Source of the DNA: Norana najaformis
Taxonomy: Eukaryota; Annelida; Clitellata; Crassiclitellata; Hormogastridae
Length of the DNA stretch: 64,000 nucleotides
Assembly: GCA_964023275.1 (NCBI GenBank)
Contig: OZ029921.1
Span: 11,599,806-11,663,805 of the forward strand
Direction of reading: 5' to 3'
How positions within the stretch are numbered: position 1 is the stretch's first letter; the number at the start of each line of letters is the position of its first letter. Below are positions 52,205 to 63,089 of this stretch, in pieces. The notes under the pieces are model-generated. The model saw nothing but the letters and a program-made list of their open reading frames with translations. It was not told where the DNA came from and made no database searches. A program made the translations under genes and the position numbers.

Positions 52205-54312
52205 TTACTGGTTGTCATCAGTTACCAGTTCTGCCTCTAGGGGCAAGGTCAGAGGCCCATAATCAGCAGGCATTAGGTCGCCTTCCACCCATTCTCGTGG
52301 TGAATAGCACCTATTGACCTTGTCTAGTTGTACCACCAGTGATTTGCTTCGGGGGGATCTCTGGACTTGAAGATTTATGGAACCAAGGTACCGCATAATG
52401 CGATATGGGCCCGTATAGTAGCTCTGCCACTTGGGTGACAGACCTTTTTGCCGTTTCGGTTGGAAAACCCAGACCCAGTCACCCTCCTGGTATTTTTTTG
52501 GGTTTTACCCTTAAGTCATAATACTTCTTCTGCCATTCTGCAGCCTTATCGAGGTGAAGATGAGCAAGCTGGTAGGTGGCCCTCATACGCTCAGCTCTTT
52601 CTTCTATGAACTCACACACCTCAGTGGGACGTCCGTCTTCTTCGGGCTTCCCCGTGAGTAGGTCTAGGGGAATACGAACCTCCCTTGCTGTCAACAGGAA
52701 ATTGGGAGTAAAGTCCTGAGGAGTGGCTCGATAGGCGGCCATTACATAAGGGACATGTTCATCCCAGTCCTTTTGGTTATTGGCTATGACTTTTGCCAAC
52801 ATGGAGTTTAGGGTCTGGTGGAATCGCTCTACCAATCCACTGGTGCTGGGTTTGAAGGCGGTGCTTCTAACTTTATCAATATCAAGTTTCTTACACAATT
52901 CCTTAAAGAGGTTACCCTCAAAATTGGTTCCTTGGTCAGTCAAAATCTGAATGGGAACACCATGGTAAGAGAACACCCTATCAGTCAGTAGTTTTGCGAT
53001 TGTCGCTGCTTCTTGATTTCGCATTGGGAAGGCATCAGCCCACTTGCTAAAATAGTCTGTCACGGTTAGCATATAACAAAACCCGTTCCGAGACCGGGGG
53101 TGAGGCCCAGTAATATCGATTCCGAGCCTTTCCCAGGGGCCTCCCACCTTCATTTCTTGTAACTTCCCTTGAGGGGTGGGCATTCCACGGATGTATTTAG
53201 CACATGATTCACACTGTTTGATGAAGGTCTTCACCTCTGTAGTCCAACCATGCCAATACGCCCTCTTCTGGACTTGGGCCAGAGTCCTCCTCACTCCCAA
53301 GTGACCCTTGTGAACCCTTCATGTGCTTGCCGAATGATTTTCTTGCGCATTTTGATTGGGACCAGCAACTGCCACCTAGAGGGTCCAGCACCAAATGTGA
53401 ACCATCGCCTGTACAAAACCCCCTCCTTAAGACTCAGTCTATCCCAGTGCGACCAATAGATCTTGGTGCTGGGATCCTTGGCCACTAGGGTTTTGAGATC
53501 TGGCACCTCGCTACTAGTCTTCCTAAGGCCATATATCCTCCCGATATCTTTGTCGAATTCCTGGGCTTGAGCTACTGCGGCAGGGGTCCAGTCGTCACAC
53601 CCGGATGTAGCCGGACTGCTGTGGACAGCTCGGTTTGTAAGATGGCTGTCTGCTGGTCCAGGCCTACACTGCCCGCACTGCCTGCAGGGACGCCTTGAAA
53701 GTCCATCCGCGTTATTGTGTTTGGCCCCTGGGCGATGTTGTATCTCAAAGTCATATTCTTTTAAAATTTCTAGCCATCGCCCTTGCTGGCCTATTGGTTC
53801 GGGGGTTTTACGAAGCCATTGTAAAGCGGAGTGGTCTGTACGAACGATGAATGCTCGGCCCAACAAATACTGCCGAAAGTGCTTTAGAAAATGAACGACG
53901 GCCAGAAGTTCCTTCCGCGTGACGCAGTAATTTCTTTCCGCACTCTGATCAGCCGGCTCGCATAGCAGACAACGGTCTCCTTCCCATCTTGCTCCTGCGA
54001 CAGTACAGCCCCCATCCCGTGCTCGGACGCATCGGTGTCCAAATAAAACGTTCCTGAGTCTCTTGGTAGGGCCTAGAATGGGTGTTGTTGTTAGCTTCAC
54101 CTTGAGATCATCAAATGCCTCTTGACACCGAGAATCCCATATGAATTTTTGGTTCTTCTTAGTCAGGCCGTGGAGTGGGGCGGCTACCTGAGAGAATGAT
54201 GATATAAACCGACGGTAGTACCCTGCCAGCCCAAGGAACGCCCTGACCTCCCTCAGCTTTGCCGGAACAGGCCACTCTCTGGTGACATTGAGCTGGTCCT
54301 TACCATCTACCT
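52205..54312 (-). pseudogene. Ty3/Gypsy pol: end of RT, RNase H, integrase
   Basis: Minus strand from the right: EVRAFLGLAGYYRRFISSFS (RT end, about 54215-54270); LDTDASEHGMGAVLSQEQDG (RNase H, frameshifted); NYCVTRKELLAVVHFLKHFR, RTDHSALQWL and IQHRPGAKHNNADGLSRRPC (RNase H end). Then the integrase with HHCC-type finger (RQAHEG, CESC), catalytic Asp 62, Asp 122 and Glu 158 of the frame starting at 53300 (GIDITGP, LTDQGTNFEG, SGLVERFHQTLN; D-x35-E spacing). After a frameshift at an A7 run (about 52495-52502), the C-terminal domain follows: GDWVWVFQPKRQKGLSPKWQ, GPYRIMRYLG, NRCYSPREW, ending at 52205. Frame changes near 53295 and flanking the RNase H start also occur. gag, protease and most of the RT are missing beyond 54312. 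Confidence 0.92.
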
Positions 54313-54329
54313 GAAACTGTTAACTTCTG

Positions 54330-54830
54330 CCACTTTAATATTTATTCTATCCAGCAGATAAATTTTCAAGTCTTCAAAATTGGTTCACATCCAGTTGATA
54401 TTCTTGCTCTCGGTAAAACTTGACTTCAAACGTCTCATGCACCTTCCTTCATTCTGGACATAATTCCTCCATCCTTTTTTGTCCTGAATGAACCTTACTA
54501 TATGGAGTCAGTGGTTGAATTGCCTTCTTTCACAAGTCACACCTGAAACTTGCTCACTTTCTGTGACCTATTCCTCCCCCAAAGTCATCTGAATTCCTTG
54601 TCGTTACCCTGAACTCTGGTAATTGACATGTTATGTTGCTTAATGTTTATTGTCCTCCTTCCCTTTTAATGAATTTTCTCTGAATTGGAATGACTGCTCG
54701 AATTCCTGGTTTCTTCTTCTGCCTTTCTGTCTAGTGGAATGACCTTCTGTATATTGATCTAATTGCTGCTTGGTTTTGGTACACCATAGGTTGATGCTTT
54801 GAGATATTAGATACTGGCACGGTGGAAGTT
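54330..54830 (+). pseudogene. Degenerate CR1-like endonuclease (family C-like)
   Basis: Plus-strand pieces FLVLNEPYYMESV-like, VELPSFTSHT, SLPxTLVID and MLCCLMFIVLLPF in changing frames correspond to the endonuclease middle and the VYxPPS box. Very degraded; the assignment rests on the order of weak matches. Confidence 0.4.
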
Positions 54831-56327
54831 ACTAATTAGTAATACTAATAATAATGAATAATATTCAAGATCCTTTTGCACTGCCCTAGCATGCATCAGG
54901 GAACTCTGTGTTCCATGTCAAGTCTACTAGGTCTACTTTCATTGCAATCGTCTGCCTGTGAGCATATGTAGGTGCTGCATTTCTGGGCATTAATTTGATT
55001 CCAGCTTGCATTCTGCTATGTTTGACTGTCCTGGAACAGTCGTTCAGTGCTTGTTCATACAGTTTCTGTACCCACCTTATAGTGCAGTTGTTTAGATAAG
55101 TGCCTTTGAAAGTCCTTGAAAAGTGCTGTAATGTTATATTGTGCCTTTCGCTTTGTTTGCTGAACTTTGTTCACAGTGATACTGCTGGAACCTGGTGTAA
55201 CAGGGACAAACTCCAAGGAGCTTGCTGCTAGTGCTGGTGCTAGTGTTCAGTGCAGACTGGAGTGTAAATAATTTTTTCCAGCATTTGAGGGTCAGCATCA
55301 CTGGCTTCCGAGGCAGTTGCTGTGGAGACAGACACTGACAGCAGACTGAAATGGTGCTTTCCAGGGCACAGTGAATTGGACAGTTGGTCAGCCATGTTAC
55401 TGGCAGATGCCATCAGGCTGTAGCTGCTGTTATCGTCTGTTGGTCACAAATACACAAACAACCAGTCACAATATAAATTTTGGTTCACTGCATTACTGGA
55501 AATCTAATTTAATTTAAATTAGTATTATTTTGAGGCCCATGTAACTGATTTGTGTATATATATGCCTTGGTTTGGACTTAGCTGGTTGTAACTCCTGTCT
55601 TCCTCTATCGTGTCTAGGTGTTGGTGACTATTTGTTACAGCCACTTACTTACTAAATGGTCCTTACTAGCTTGCTTAGCCAGTAAGTAGATATACACACT
55701 AATCGGGGTTTAGTCACCTAATATGATAAATATAGGTCTGACTTAAATTAGCATGTTATACCTTGTGGAATTATAATGATGTTACAATGGCTCGTAGTTT
55801 CCACAACCATATTATACTATGATATGTGATAGAATAAAGTAATTCAAAGTCACTCATTGAAATCAATCAATATATTGTAGTGTCAAAGTCTTAAATAAAC
55901 CTTAATTAAGGCCAGCTTCTTAACCAAAGACTAAACCTATTGTCCTAACCACCCACAAACTTTGATGGCCATATTACTCCCGTTTCTTGACTCTTTGATG
56001 AAGTCTTTAACTGTTTCACTGTGTGATCTCAGTCTGTTTATCTCCACGAAGGAATGGTTGAATTGTCACTCACCACTGCTTGCAACTTTGTAAACAACTC
56101 CACTCAACACGACGACATACCTCGTAGATCAGACAATAGGTATTTGAAGTTTGCTCCTTGCTGACCAAGGAAAGAAATCATTATATCCATGCCGTTCGTA
56201 CGTAACCGTCCAAGGGGCGACTCTTCGACGATATACGGTGGTATGATGCAGTCAAAGATGTAGATCTTAACTGACTATCGGCTTATGTAGATAAGTCCGA
56301 ACAAACGCAATTTTCACGGACTAAATC
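54831..56327. other. Long stretch with little recognisable content
   Basis: Around 55060-55150 there is a diverged relative of the 43800-43900 tail. At 55195-55300 both strands have short open segments (plus ILLEPGVTGTNSKELAASAG; minus ATASEASDADPQMLEKIIYT) but neither has consistent splice sites. Otherwise nothing seen. The last four bases AATC are the duplication of the next element. Confidence 0.4.
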
Positions 56328-56430
56328 TGTAGCAGTTTTGCCCCCTCTAGCCCTTATGGACCAGCGTGACCCCGTCTTGGGTGCATTGGTCTGATTTTGT
56401 AGTTAAATGTCCTTGATTTTTCTTTGCAGT

Positions 56431-56590
56431 GTATCTGACCTTGTATCTACTTTTTATGAGCCTATGTCTCCCGATTTTTTATAAGGCAATGTATCTACGA
56501 TGATGCAATGTATCTGACCTTGTATCTACTTTTTATGAGCCTATGTCTCCTGATTTTTTATAAGGCAATGTATCTGATGATGCAATGTAT
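56431..56590. repeat. 79-bp tandem duplication in LTR U3
   Basis: GTATCTGACCTTGTATCTAC starts at 56431 and again at 56510; the copies differ at about two positions plus a 3-base gap. A third partial unit follows. Confidence 0.9.
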
Positions 56591-56619
56591 CTAAGACCTT
56601 GCCGGTATCGGCGGACTGC

Positions 56620-56631
56620 CTATAAAAGGGG
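56620..56631 (+). promoter_or_regulatory. TATA box of solo LTR
   Basis: CTATAAAAGGGG, a strong TATA match; transcription would start near 56650. The GC-richer leader GCACGACCGCGGCAAG follows. Confidence 0.65.
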
Positions 56632-56811
56632 CACGACCGCGGCAAGTGTGTGTGGCAGAAAATACGAACCAGCATAGAAAACTGACTCTGCGTAGAGTCG
56701 TTGTGTTGGATTAATTAAACTTTGGAAAACGACTCGAGTTGACTTCATCTCCTGCAGACCACGGGAGCCTTGCCTATGAGGATCGGACATTCCCAGGCCG
56801 ATTTTGCAACA

Positions 56812-57567
56812 AATCCAAGCTTTTCAGATGATAGTTTCATGATGTAAACTATGTCCTTACGCAATGATACGCAGGCTGAGCACCTGTAACATGAGCCTAC
56901 ATCCGCTCATAATACGAGAATGCGGTTCGACTCAACAATAGTCCGCAACTGACGATTTTCTTCTCGGAGTTACGCTAGATTGCGAGAAGGGCCTTTCCTG
57001 TCCAACATCCAGACGTCAACTGACTAACCACAATAGTTTTCACATCGAATGTTCGGCATCGTTGTAACGTTTCTATTGGCCGAGATGATCGTCTGCCATT
57101 TTCACCTATCTTTCTGTGTAGTTTCATAGTTCTTCTATGAAAGATTCGTCTGCTCAGTTATTCACAGTTGATAAGAAGTCGCGACTACAGCGTCACCTCA
57201 TGGGCTAACGACTTCCTGCAGCAACGCGTTGCCATTAGTCAAAAATCACACACGGTAAATTCGTGATTGGCTGGCAATCCAAATATCCGTTTGAAATATC
57301 GTCACAAACTATGGCAAATTGTGATCAAATTAATCCATCAACATCCATGTTGATTGCCCATATTTAATAGATTTTTAGCATCTATGCTGGCCTTGCTAAT
57401 TTTATTAGTTAAAATGTATAAAGCCAGCCAAACATTTAAGTAAGTAATCACGTTAGTCAACGTAAACTCTCATTCTAACACATGCGTAGATACGTCGATA
57501 ATACACGCAGTCAATATAACAGTAAATTCTATTGAAATTGCTAAACATGGCGAGAATATACATAGAC
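56812..57567. other. Intergenic or intronic DNA
   Basis: No coding, repeat or terminal features recognised. Confidence 0.4.
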
Positions 57568-57930
57568 TCAGTCTACACTGGTATGGTGTAAAGCAATTGC
57601 AAAGTGGTCACAGTGACAGTTCATTGATATATCCAGCTCTAAACACTGAATGCTTCTTAAATATTGGACATGAAGAAGCATGTCCAAATTTATGTACAAT
57701 ATTAGTGGTAAATAAAGTATATTTTTTGCCTTTGTTCGTGATGTTATTGATGCACTGATAGATTTGTTGCATAACTTGTGCTTACCAAGAACATTTCCTA
57801 GAGGAATTGGAATAAGATCAAGTTGTGATGACTTAGGTGGAACATTTCCAGTGAGTCTTGCAACTTTCTGTACTGTTACTGGAGGTATTGTACTGAACTC
57901 ATCACCAGCATGCCAAACATCAGGAAACAA
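57568..57930 (-). pseudogene. CR1-like region before RT, fragment
   Basis: The minus strand gives FSTIPPVTVQKVARLTGNVP and PKSSQLDLIPIPL, the FxPVxxxEVxxLI..LPxKSSxLDxIPTxLL block that precedes the RT in CR1-like ORF2. After that the frame degenerates. Confidence 0.65.
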
Positions 57931-58125
57931 TTTTGTGTGTCTAGCCTAAAATGCAGAGTGAAGCAGTTTCTTTGCAACGCTCCATCAGTTGCTGTCAGTT
58001 TCGGCAATACCCAAATGGTCACAGTAGAACTGCTGTACGGATGTTACAATGTTTGTTCGACACTCTTCTAATTCTATGGCAGGCAATTCTGTCGCTTTCC
58101 TGTTGAGTTTTCTTCCAAAGATAAT
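57931..58125. other. Unannotated stretch
   Basis: No feature recognised. Confidence 0.35.
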
Positions 58126-58200
58126 AAAAATGATGATGATGATGATGGTAATGATGATGATGATGAGGACGACGACAATGACGATGATAATAATAATAAT
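58126..58200. repeat. (GAT/GAC/AAT)n trinucleotide microsatellite
   Basis: About 25 triplets, mostly GAT, passing into AAT. Confidence 0.95.
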
Positions 58201-58410
58201 TAGTACCTTCTAATGTGCTGCTGTCTAATGCACAAGGCATCAGCTGATGGCACACAAGACCAAACTACAATGAGGTCAATATCCAGGAGTTCAGCCCACT
58301 AAGACAGAGAGGCCTATGACGGATAATTATAAGCAACTTTAAAAGGTAAGTCTTAATTTGAGAATGAAATGACATAAGAGCTGAACAAACAGATTTCAGG
58401 AAAAGAGTCC
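58201..58410 (-). pseudogene. CR1-like family B, 3' part (left of RTE insertion)
   Basis: Collinear with 9100-9320: TGCTGTCTAATGCACAAGGC, TTCAGCCCACTAAGACAGAG, GGTAAGTCTTAATT and ATGACATAAGAGCTGA, diverged. It breaks at GAAAAGAGTCC and resumes at 61728. Confidence 0.75.
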
Positions 58411-61400
58411 TTCTTCTTCTTCTCTTCTTTTAGTGCTCTGCCGTCAGGCAGGTCCACATGTCCAATGACGCCACTCTTCTCTGTTGTTTGCTCTTCTGTT
58501 TAGCCCTTCATATCCATCTTCTAGCATCATCCAGTCCAGTATCATCTGTCGTGGTCTTCCGCGTGTCTTTTTCCCCTCCATTCTTCCCTCGATTATGTCT
58601 CTTACAATATTGTCTCCTCTTAGAACATGACCCATCCACTTCTTTTGTCGGTTTCTTATTGTCTCCAGTATAGTTCTTTTCTCCTCTACCATCTGTAGGA
58701 CCTCCTCATTCGTCTTTTTTCTGTCCAACTGATTTTCTCCATCCTTCTCCAGATCCACATTTCAAAGGCTTCTATTCTTTTGATGTCCTCCTTTCTCATT
58801 GTCCATGTCTCCGATCCGTATAGGACCACACTCCATATCAGTGTCTTGATCAGTCTCTTCTTTAGATTCTTATTTAGTCTTCCTCTTAACAGCTCGCTTC
58901 TCTTGTAGAAGGCATCCTTTCCCATTGCGATCCTCCTTTTTATCTCCACGTGGCATTTTGCGTCCTCTGTAATCGTGCTTCCCAGATAACAAAAGCTCTT
59001 TACCTGTTCTATTATATCCCCGTTCAGTGTAATCCTAACTGTTTCCGCCTCTCCTCTCCCTATTTTCATCACCTTTGTCTTCTTGATGTTGATCCTCATG
59101 TCATATTCCCTCGATATTCTGTCGAGCTGATCCATCATCTTTTGTAATCCCCTTTGGCTGCCTGCCATCATAGCTTGGTCATCCGCAAATCTCAGCGCCT
59201 TTACTAGTTTTCCACCTACCTTCACGCCCTCAGTCATTTCCTCCAGTGTTTCTCTTATGACTTCTTCTATGTATATATTGAATAGTATTGGTGAGAGTGG
59301 GCATCCTTGCCTGACCCCCCCCTACCTATTCTTCCTGGTTCCGAGTATTCGCCCTCTATGCGTATTCTGACTCGCTGTCCCATGTACAGGTTGCCTATCA
59401 GCCTTCTGTCTTTCCAATCCACCCCCATTCGCTTTAGCGCTCTCATTAACTTCTTCCAGTCCACTCTATCGAAAGCTTTTTCATAATCGACAAAGCATAT
59501 ATATACATCTTGGTTGTGTTGGATGCTTCTTTCTGTTAGTATTCGCAGTGCTGCCACTGCATCTCTCGTTCCCCTTCCTTTTCTGAAGCCGAATTGGTCA
59601 TCTCCCAAACACTTGTCCGCTTCTGCCCTTGACTGTAGTCTTTTTGTTATAATTTTTATCATGATCTTGGATGCATGAGTGAGCAGGCTTATTGTGCGAT
59701 GGTCTTCGCATATCACTGCATTCTGTTTTTTCTTTATTGGTATTACTATCGTCTGTAGGAAATCCTCTGGCCATATTCCCGTTCTGTAAATTTCCTGGCA
59801 CAGCTGTACCAGTTCATCCGTTGCCTTGTCGCCGAGGTTCCTCAACATTTCAATGGGTATGTTGTCCATTCCCTCCGCTTTGTTGTTCTTCATGTCCTTT
59901 ATTGTTATAAGGACCTCCTCTCTCAATAGGTCCAGTTCTCTGTCAGTTTCCTTGTCATCTTCGTTCCGTTCTCGTTCTTTGTCTTCTTTATTGCTCTTTA
60001 GGCTACTGTTTTCTTTATATAGCTCCTCTACATATTCTCTCCACCTCTCTCTTATCTCAACAGGGTCCTCCAGTAAGGTGCCGTCTTTATCTTTGATTGC
60101 ACTTCCACTTCCCATAGTCTTTTTCTTCCCTAGTTGTTTAATTTTCTCGTATACTAGATCGTGTCGTCCTTGTTGCTGGAGCGTCTCGAGCTCCATGCAG
60201 CGTTCCTCCCACCATTTTTCTTTTGCTTTATCCGTCGTTCTCCTTAATCTGTTGTTCAATCTTTTGTATTCCCTCTTTGCTTTTTCTGTGCTCTGGTGTT
60301 TCCACCTCCGCCTTTCGTTCATGTTTTCTATCATTTCGGTTGTTATCCATGGTTTGCGAGGTTCCTCTCCCTTCTGGAATCCCACCATCCTTTTCGCCTC
60401 CTCCATGATTATCTCCTTGAGCCTTCTCCATCTTTCATCTGTTGTTGTTTCTGTTTCTGTATCTTTTCCCTTTTCTTTCTCCTCTAATCGGTCCTCTATT
60501 CTTCTTGCTAGTTCATATTTTCTCTTCCTTAATTCTTCTTTGTTCCATTTTCTCCTTCCATTTCTTTTCTTCATAATTAGTTTGTGCTGTAGGTGTATTT
60601 TTACTGTCAGTAGGTTATGATCCGTGTCTGCATCAGCTCCCGGGAGTGTTCTTGCATTCTTTATGCTATTCCTATATCTGTGCTTAACCATGATGTAGTC
60701 TATCTGATATCTCTCCCTATCCCCTGGTGCCTTCCACATATATCTTCTCCTTTTCTCTTGTTGAAACCACGTGTTTGTTATTATGAGCTTTTGTTCTCTG
60801 CAGAACTCTACCAGTTTCTCGCCTCTCTCGTTCCTGCTCCCTAATCCATATTTTCCTACAATGTTATCCTGTCTTCCCTCTCCAACCACCGCATTCCAGT
60901 CTCCCATTATTATGACATAGTCTTTGCCTTTGGTTTTTCCTAGTCTCTCTTCTATCAATTCATATATGCGATCTACTTCTTCCTCTTCATGGGTTGATGT
61001 AGGCATATACACTTGGATGATTGTTATGTCCACTGGGTGTGCCCGTATTGTTACCATAAGCAATCTGTCTTCATGTCTCTCCACCCTTGTCACACACTTG
61101 GCGATTTCCTCTGATAGTAATATGGCTACTCCATTCTGGCTCTTCTCTCCTCCAGCGTAGATTACTCTTATGCCATCACTCATAATTTCTCCACCTTCCT
61201 TCCATCTTACCTCTGATAATCCCAAAATATCCAAGCCAGCCCTTCTCATCTCGCCTATCACATTGGCTAGTTTCCCCGGTCTCATCAACGTTCTTATGTT
61301 CCATGTCCCTATTTTATCCCTTCCTTTGCCTTTGTTGCATCATTTGTGAAGGATTTCGCTTGTTTACGACCTGGGGAGCCTTGTCTCCCCCTGCCGAACG

Positions 61401-61727
61401 CGACTCTTCCCATTGTCTGGGTTGAGTCGTTCACGTCGTTAGCTTTGCTCTGTTTTGGCGTCATTTTTCATTCGACTCGGGATGTATAGGGAGGTGGTTT
61501 CCCGTTGCCTTCCTCCCGGTGTTTTTAATGAGACACCATCTCCCTGTGTCAATGTCTTTCATTGTCCGTCCTTCGGTTGCTTCGCCCATGGGGCTCGCTT
61601 ATACCGGCGATAGCTCGGTCGTCCACCACGCACTCTGTTGTAACAGGAGGGACCTCGTGAAGGTGGCATGGTGGGCATTTGAGCGGCAGAGGCTGTCAGA
61701 GACGCTTGCCTGCCCCATTTCCCTCCT
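58411..61727 (-). mobile_element. RTE-like retrotransposon, essentially full length
   Basis: A 3317-bp element flanked by the 11-bp direct repeat GAAAAGAGTCC (58400-58410 and 61728-61738). The minus-strand 3' end is a short (AAG)n tail (AAAAGAAGAGAAGAAGAAGA). 5' sequence from 61727 to about 61465 is non-coding, then one long ORF follows. A copy with a defined duplication, long 5' region and few lesions is probably a recent insertion. It interrupts the older CR1-like family B copy. Confidence 0.9.
58445..61464 (-). pseudogene. RTE ORF: APE endonuclease plus reverse transcriptase (three 1-nt disruptions)
   Basis: Met at 61464 (in-frame stop just before it), a short basic leader, then after a frame change at an A4 run (about 61315) the endonuclease: KIGTWNIRTLMRPGKLANVI, LSEVRWKEGG, VYMPTSTHEEEEVDRIYELI, IMGDWNAVVGEG and DADTDHNLLTVKI. 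A charged coiled-coil-like linker follows (KKRNGRRKWNKEELRKRKYE to about residue 420 of the frame). Then the RT: DQFGFRKGRGTRDAVAALRI, YICFVDYEKAFDRVDW (motif A), RQGCPLSPILFNIY (motif B, frame changed at a G8 run, about 59316-59324), ALRFADDQAMMAG (motif C) and NIKKTKVMKIG. The tail [32 protein letters not shown] and,after a frame change at an A6 run (about 58710-58720), [20 protein letters not shown] and [13 protein letters not shown] at 58445. All catalytic motifs are present. The total, about 1000 codons, fits the family. The endonuclease and RT are of the type related to the ruminant BovB-derived gene CFDP2. Confidence 0.92.
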
Positions 61728-62244
61728 GAAAAGAGTCCAGCAACCAAAAATGCCCGTTCACAGTTCTAGTCTTAGGTATCACCAGAGAAAGGCGTTCAAA
61801 TGACCTGGTTGAATAATGATCAGTCTGAGAATGAGGACTGATTTTAAGTATTGTGGTTGGCCAGAGTTCTTTTTTTTAAACTATAAGCCTGAATTTGAAA
61901 CAAATCCTTTACTGAACTGGAAGCTGTTGCAGAGATTTAGGTACAAAGGTTATGTGCTTATATTTTAATTTGTTGTTATGGCTCTAGCCGAAGTGTTCTG
62001 AACTCTGGAGTTTCTGCTTGTTTGACTTTGTGTTACCAGTAGGAAGCTAGTTACAGTAGTACACTGGAGACCAATGCATTTCACAAAGATATTCTAGAAG
62101 ACATGGGAACATAATGCCTAATTCTGTATATGTCATGAATATACATGTATGATGACTTACAAATTCACTTACGTAGTTGGTGAGAGACAAAGTAGAATCA
62201 AAAACAATGCCCAAGTTACAGGCAGCATTAGTGAACACAATAAG
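61728..62244 (-). pseudogene. CR1-like family B, right of RTE insertion
   Basis: Collinear with 9330-9745 (CCAGCAACCAAAAATGCCCG, GGCGTTCAAATGACCTGGTT), continuing past the point where the 9.7-kb copy is interrupted, to AACLGIVFDSTLSLTNYVSE (minus frame, 62150-62225). Together with 58201-58410 it forms one older copy. Confidence 0.75.
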
Positions 62245-62271
62245 TGTAATTGTAATTTGTAATTGTAATTT
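62245..62271. repeat. (TGTAATT)n microsatellite
   Basis: TGTAATTGTAATTTGTAATT then GTAATTTG. It marks the boundary between the family B copy and the duplicated composite. Confidence 0.9.
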
Positions 62272-63089
62272 GCCATTGTTGGCATACATGAATACTGGTG
62301 TATTTATTTCTGTGGGTCACAGAATTACATAGGCAGTAATGGAATTATACTTTCTGAAGGCAACATGCTGAAACATATAATTGAACAGAAAATTCGAAAG
62401 AAAACTCTGTCCGATAGTCCCATTTCAATAGATGCATATTGTTCCCCGTTGACCTTCTCTTCAGCTGATTGCCGTATGTCAATTCTACAGCCAATCTCTG
62501 TGGACAGATACGGCAGCTATTGTCAGTGTCGTCATTGAAATCTTGCGAACTTGATTCCTTACCGCCATTCCTCCTTAAAGAGCTCATAGATGACTTATCA
62601 CCTTTCATTCACTTATTGTTTAACAGGACTCTGGGTGAGGGCTCCCTCTGCCCTTCCTAGAAAAGGGCCATTGTCTTCCTCTCCCTGAGGCATCCAGGCT
62701 TGGATATCAGTGGTATATCCAACTACTGGCCCATCTCAAACGTATCCTTTCTATCTAAGCTAGTTGAAAAACGTGTATCCATCTAGTTAATGCAATATCT
62801 TGAGGCTAACTCGCTACTGCATAGCCAGCAGTCGGTCTTCAGAAGATTTTATTCTTCCAAATCCGTCATCACCCGCATTCTATCTGACACGTACGGGTTT
62901 TTGATCGGAGACACGTGACTTTCCTTACCCTCTTCGACATTAGCACCACTTTCGACACAGTCGACCTTAGTATCCTATTGAAACATCTGGAAAGGTCATT
63001 CAGCATTTCTGGCCTGGCTCTCCCCTGGTTCTCCTCCTTTCTCTCTGATCGCTCACAATCTATCATCTTTGTAGAAACACGCATCGTTT
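62272..63089 (+). pseudogene. Second copy of the CR1-like RT half seen at 21072
   Basis: Same content as 21072-21887, including identical stops and the same motif A variant (LFDISTTFDTVDLSILLKHL). By eye there are about a dozen substitutions and one base lost (TACGGGTTTTTGATCGG versus TACGGGGCTTTTGATCGG). Confidence 0.9.

Larger units (their letters stand above)
56328..56811 (+). mobile_element. Solo LTR (484 bp) with 4-bp AATC duplication
   Basis: Begins TGTAGCAGTTTTG and ends GATTTTGCAACA, imperfectly inverted (TGTxGCA). It is flanked by AATC at 56324-56327 and 56812-56815. It contains a TATA box and a tandem duplication upstream of it, as expected for a U3. There is no internal retroelement sequence on either side, so the element was probably lost by LTR-LTR recombination. 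4-bp duplications are typical of Ty3/Gypsy elements. It is not related by eye to the 50545-51345 LTR. Confidence 0.7.

Noticed and set aside
56410..56620. Satellite array
   Set aside because: The 79-bp repeat has only two and a fraction copies and lies wholly inside the solo LTR, so it is treated as a U3 duplication.
59826..60620. 264-codon plus-strand open frame, Ser/Leu/Phe-rich
   Set aside because: Antisense of the charged linker of the RTE ORF; composition is what Lys/Glu-rich coding DNA gives when read backwards.
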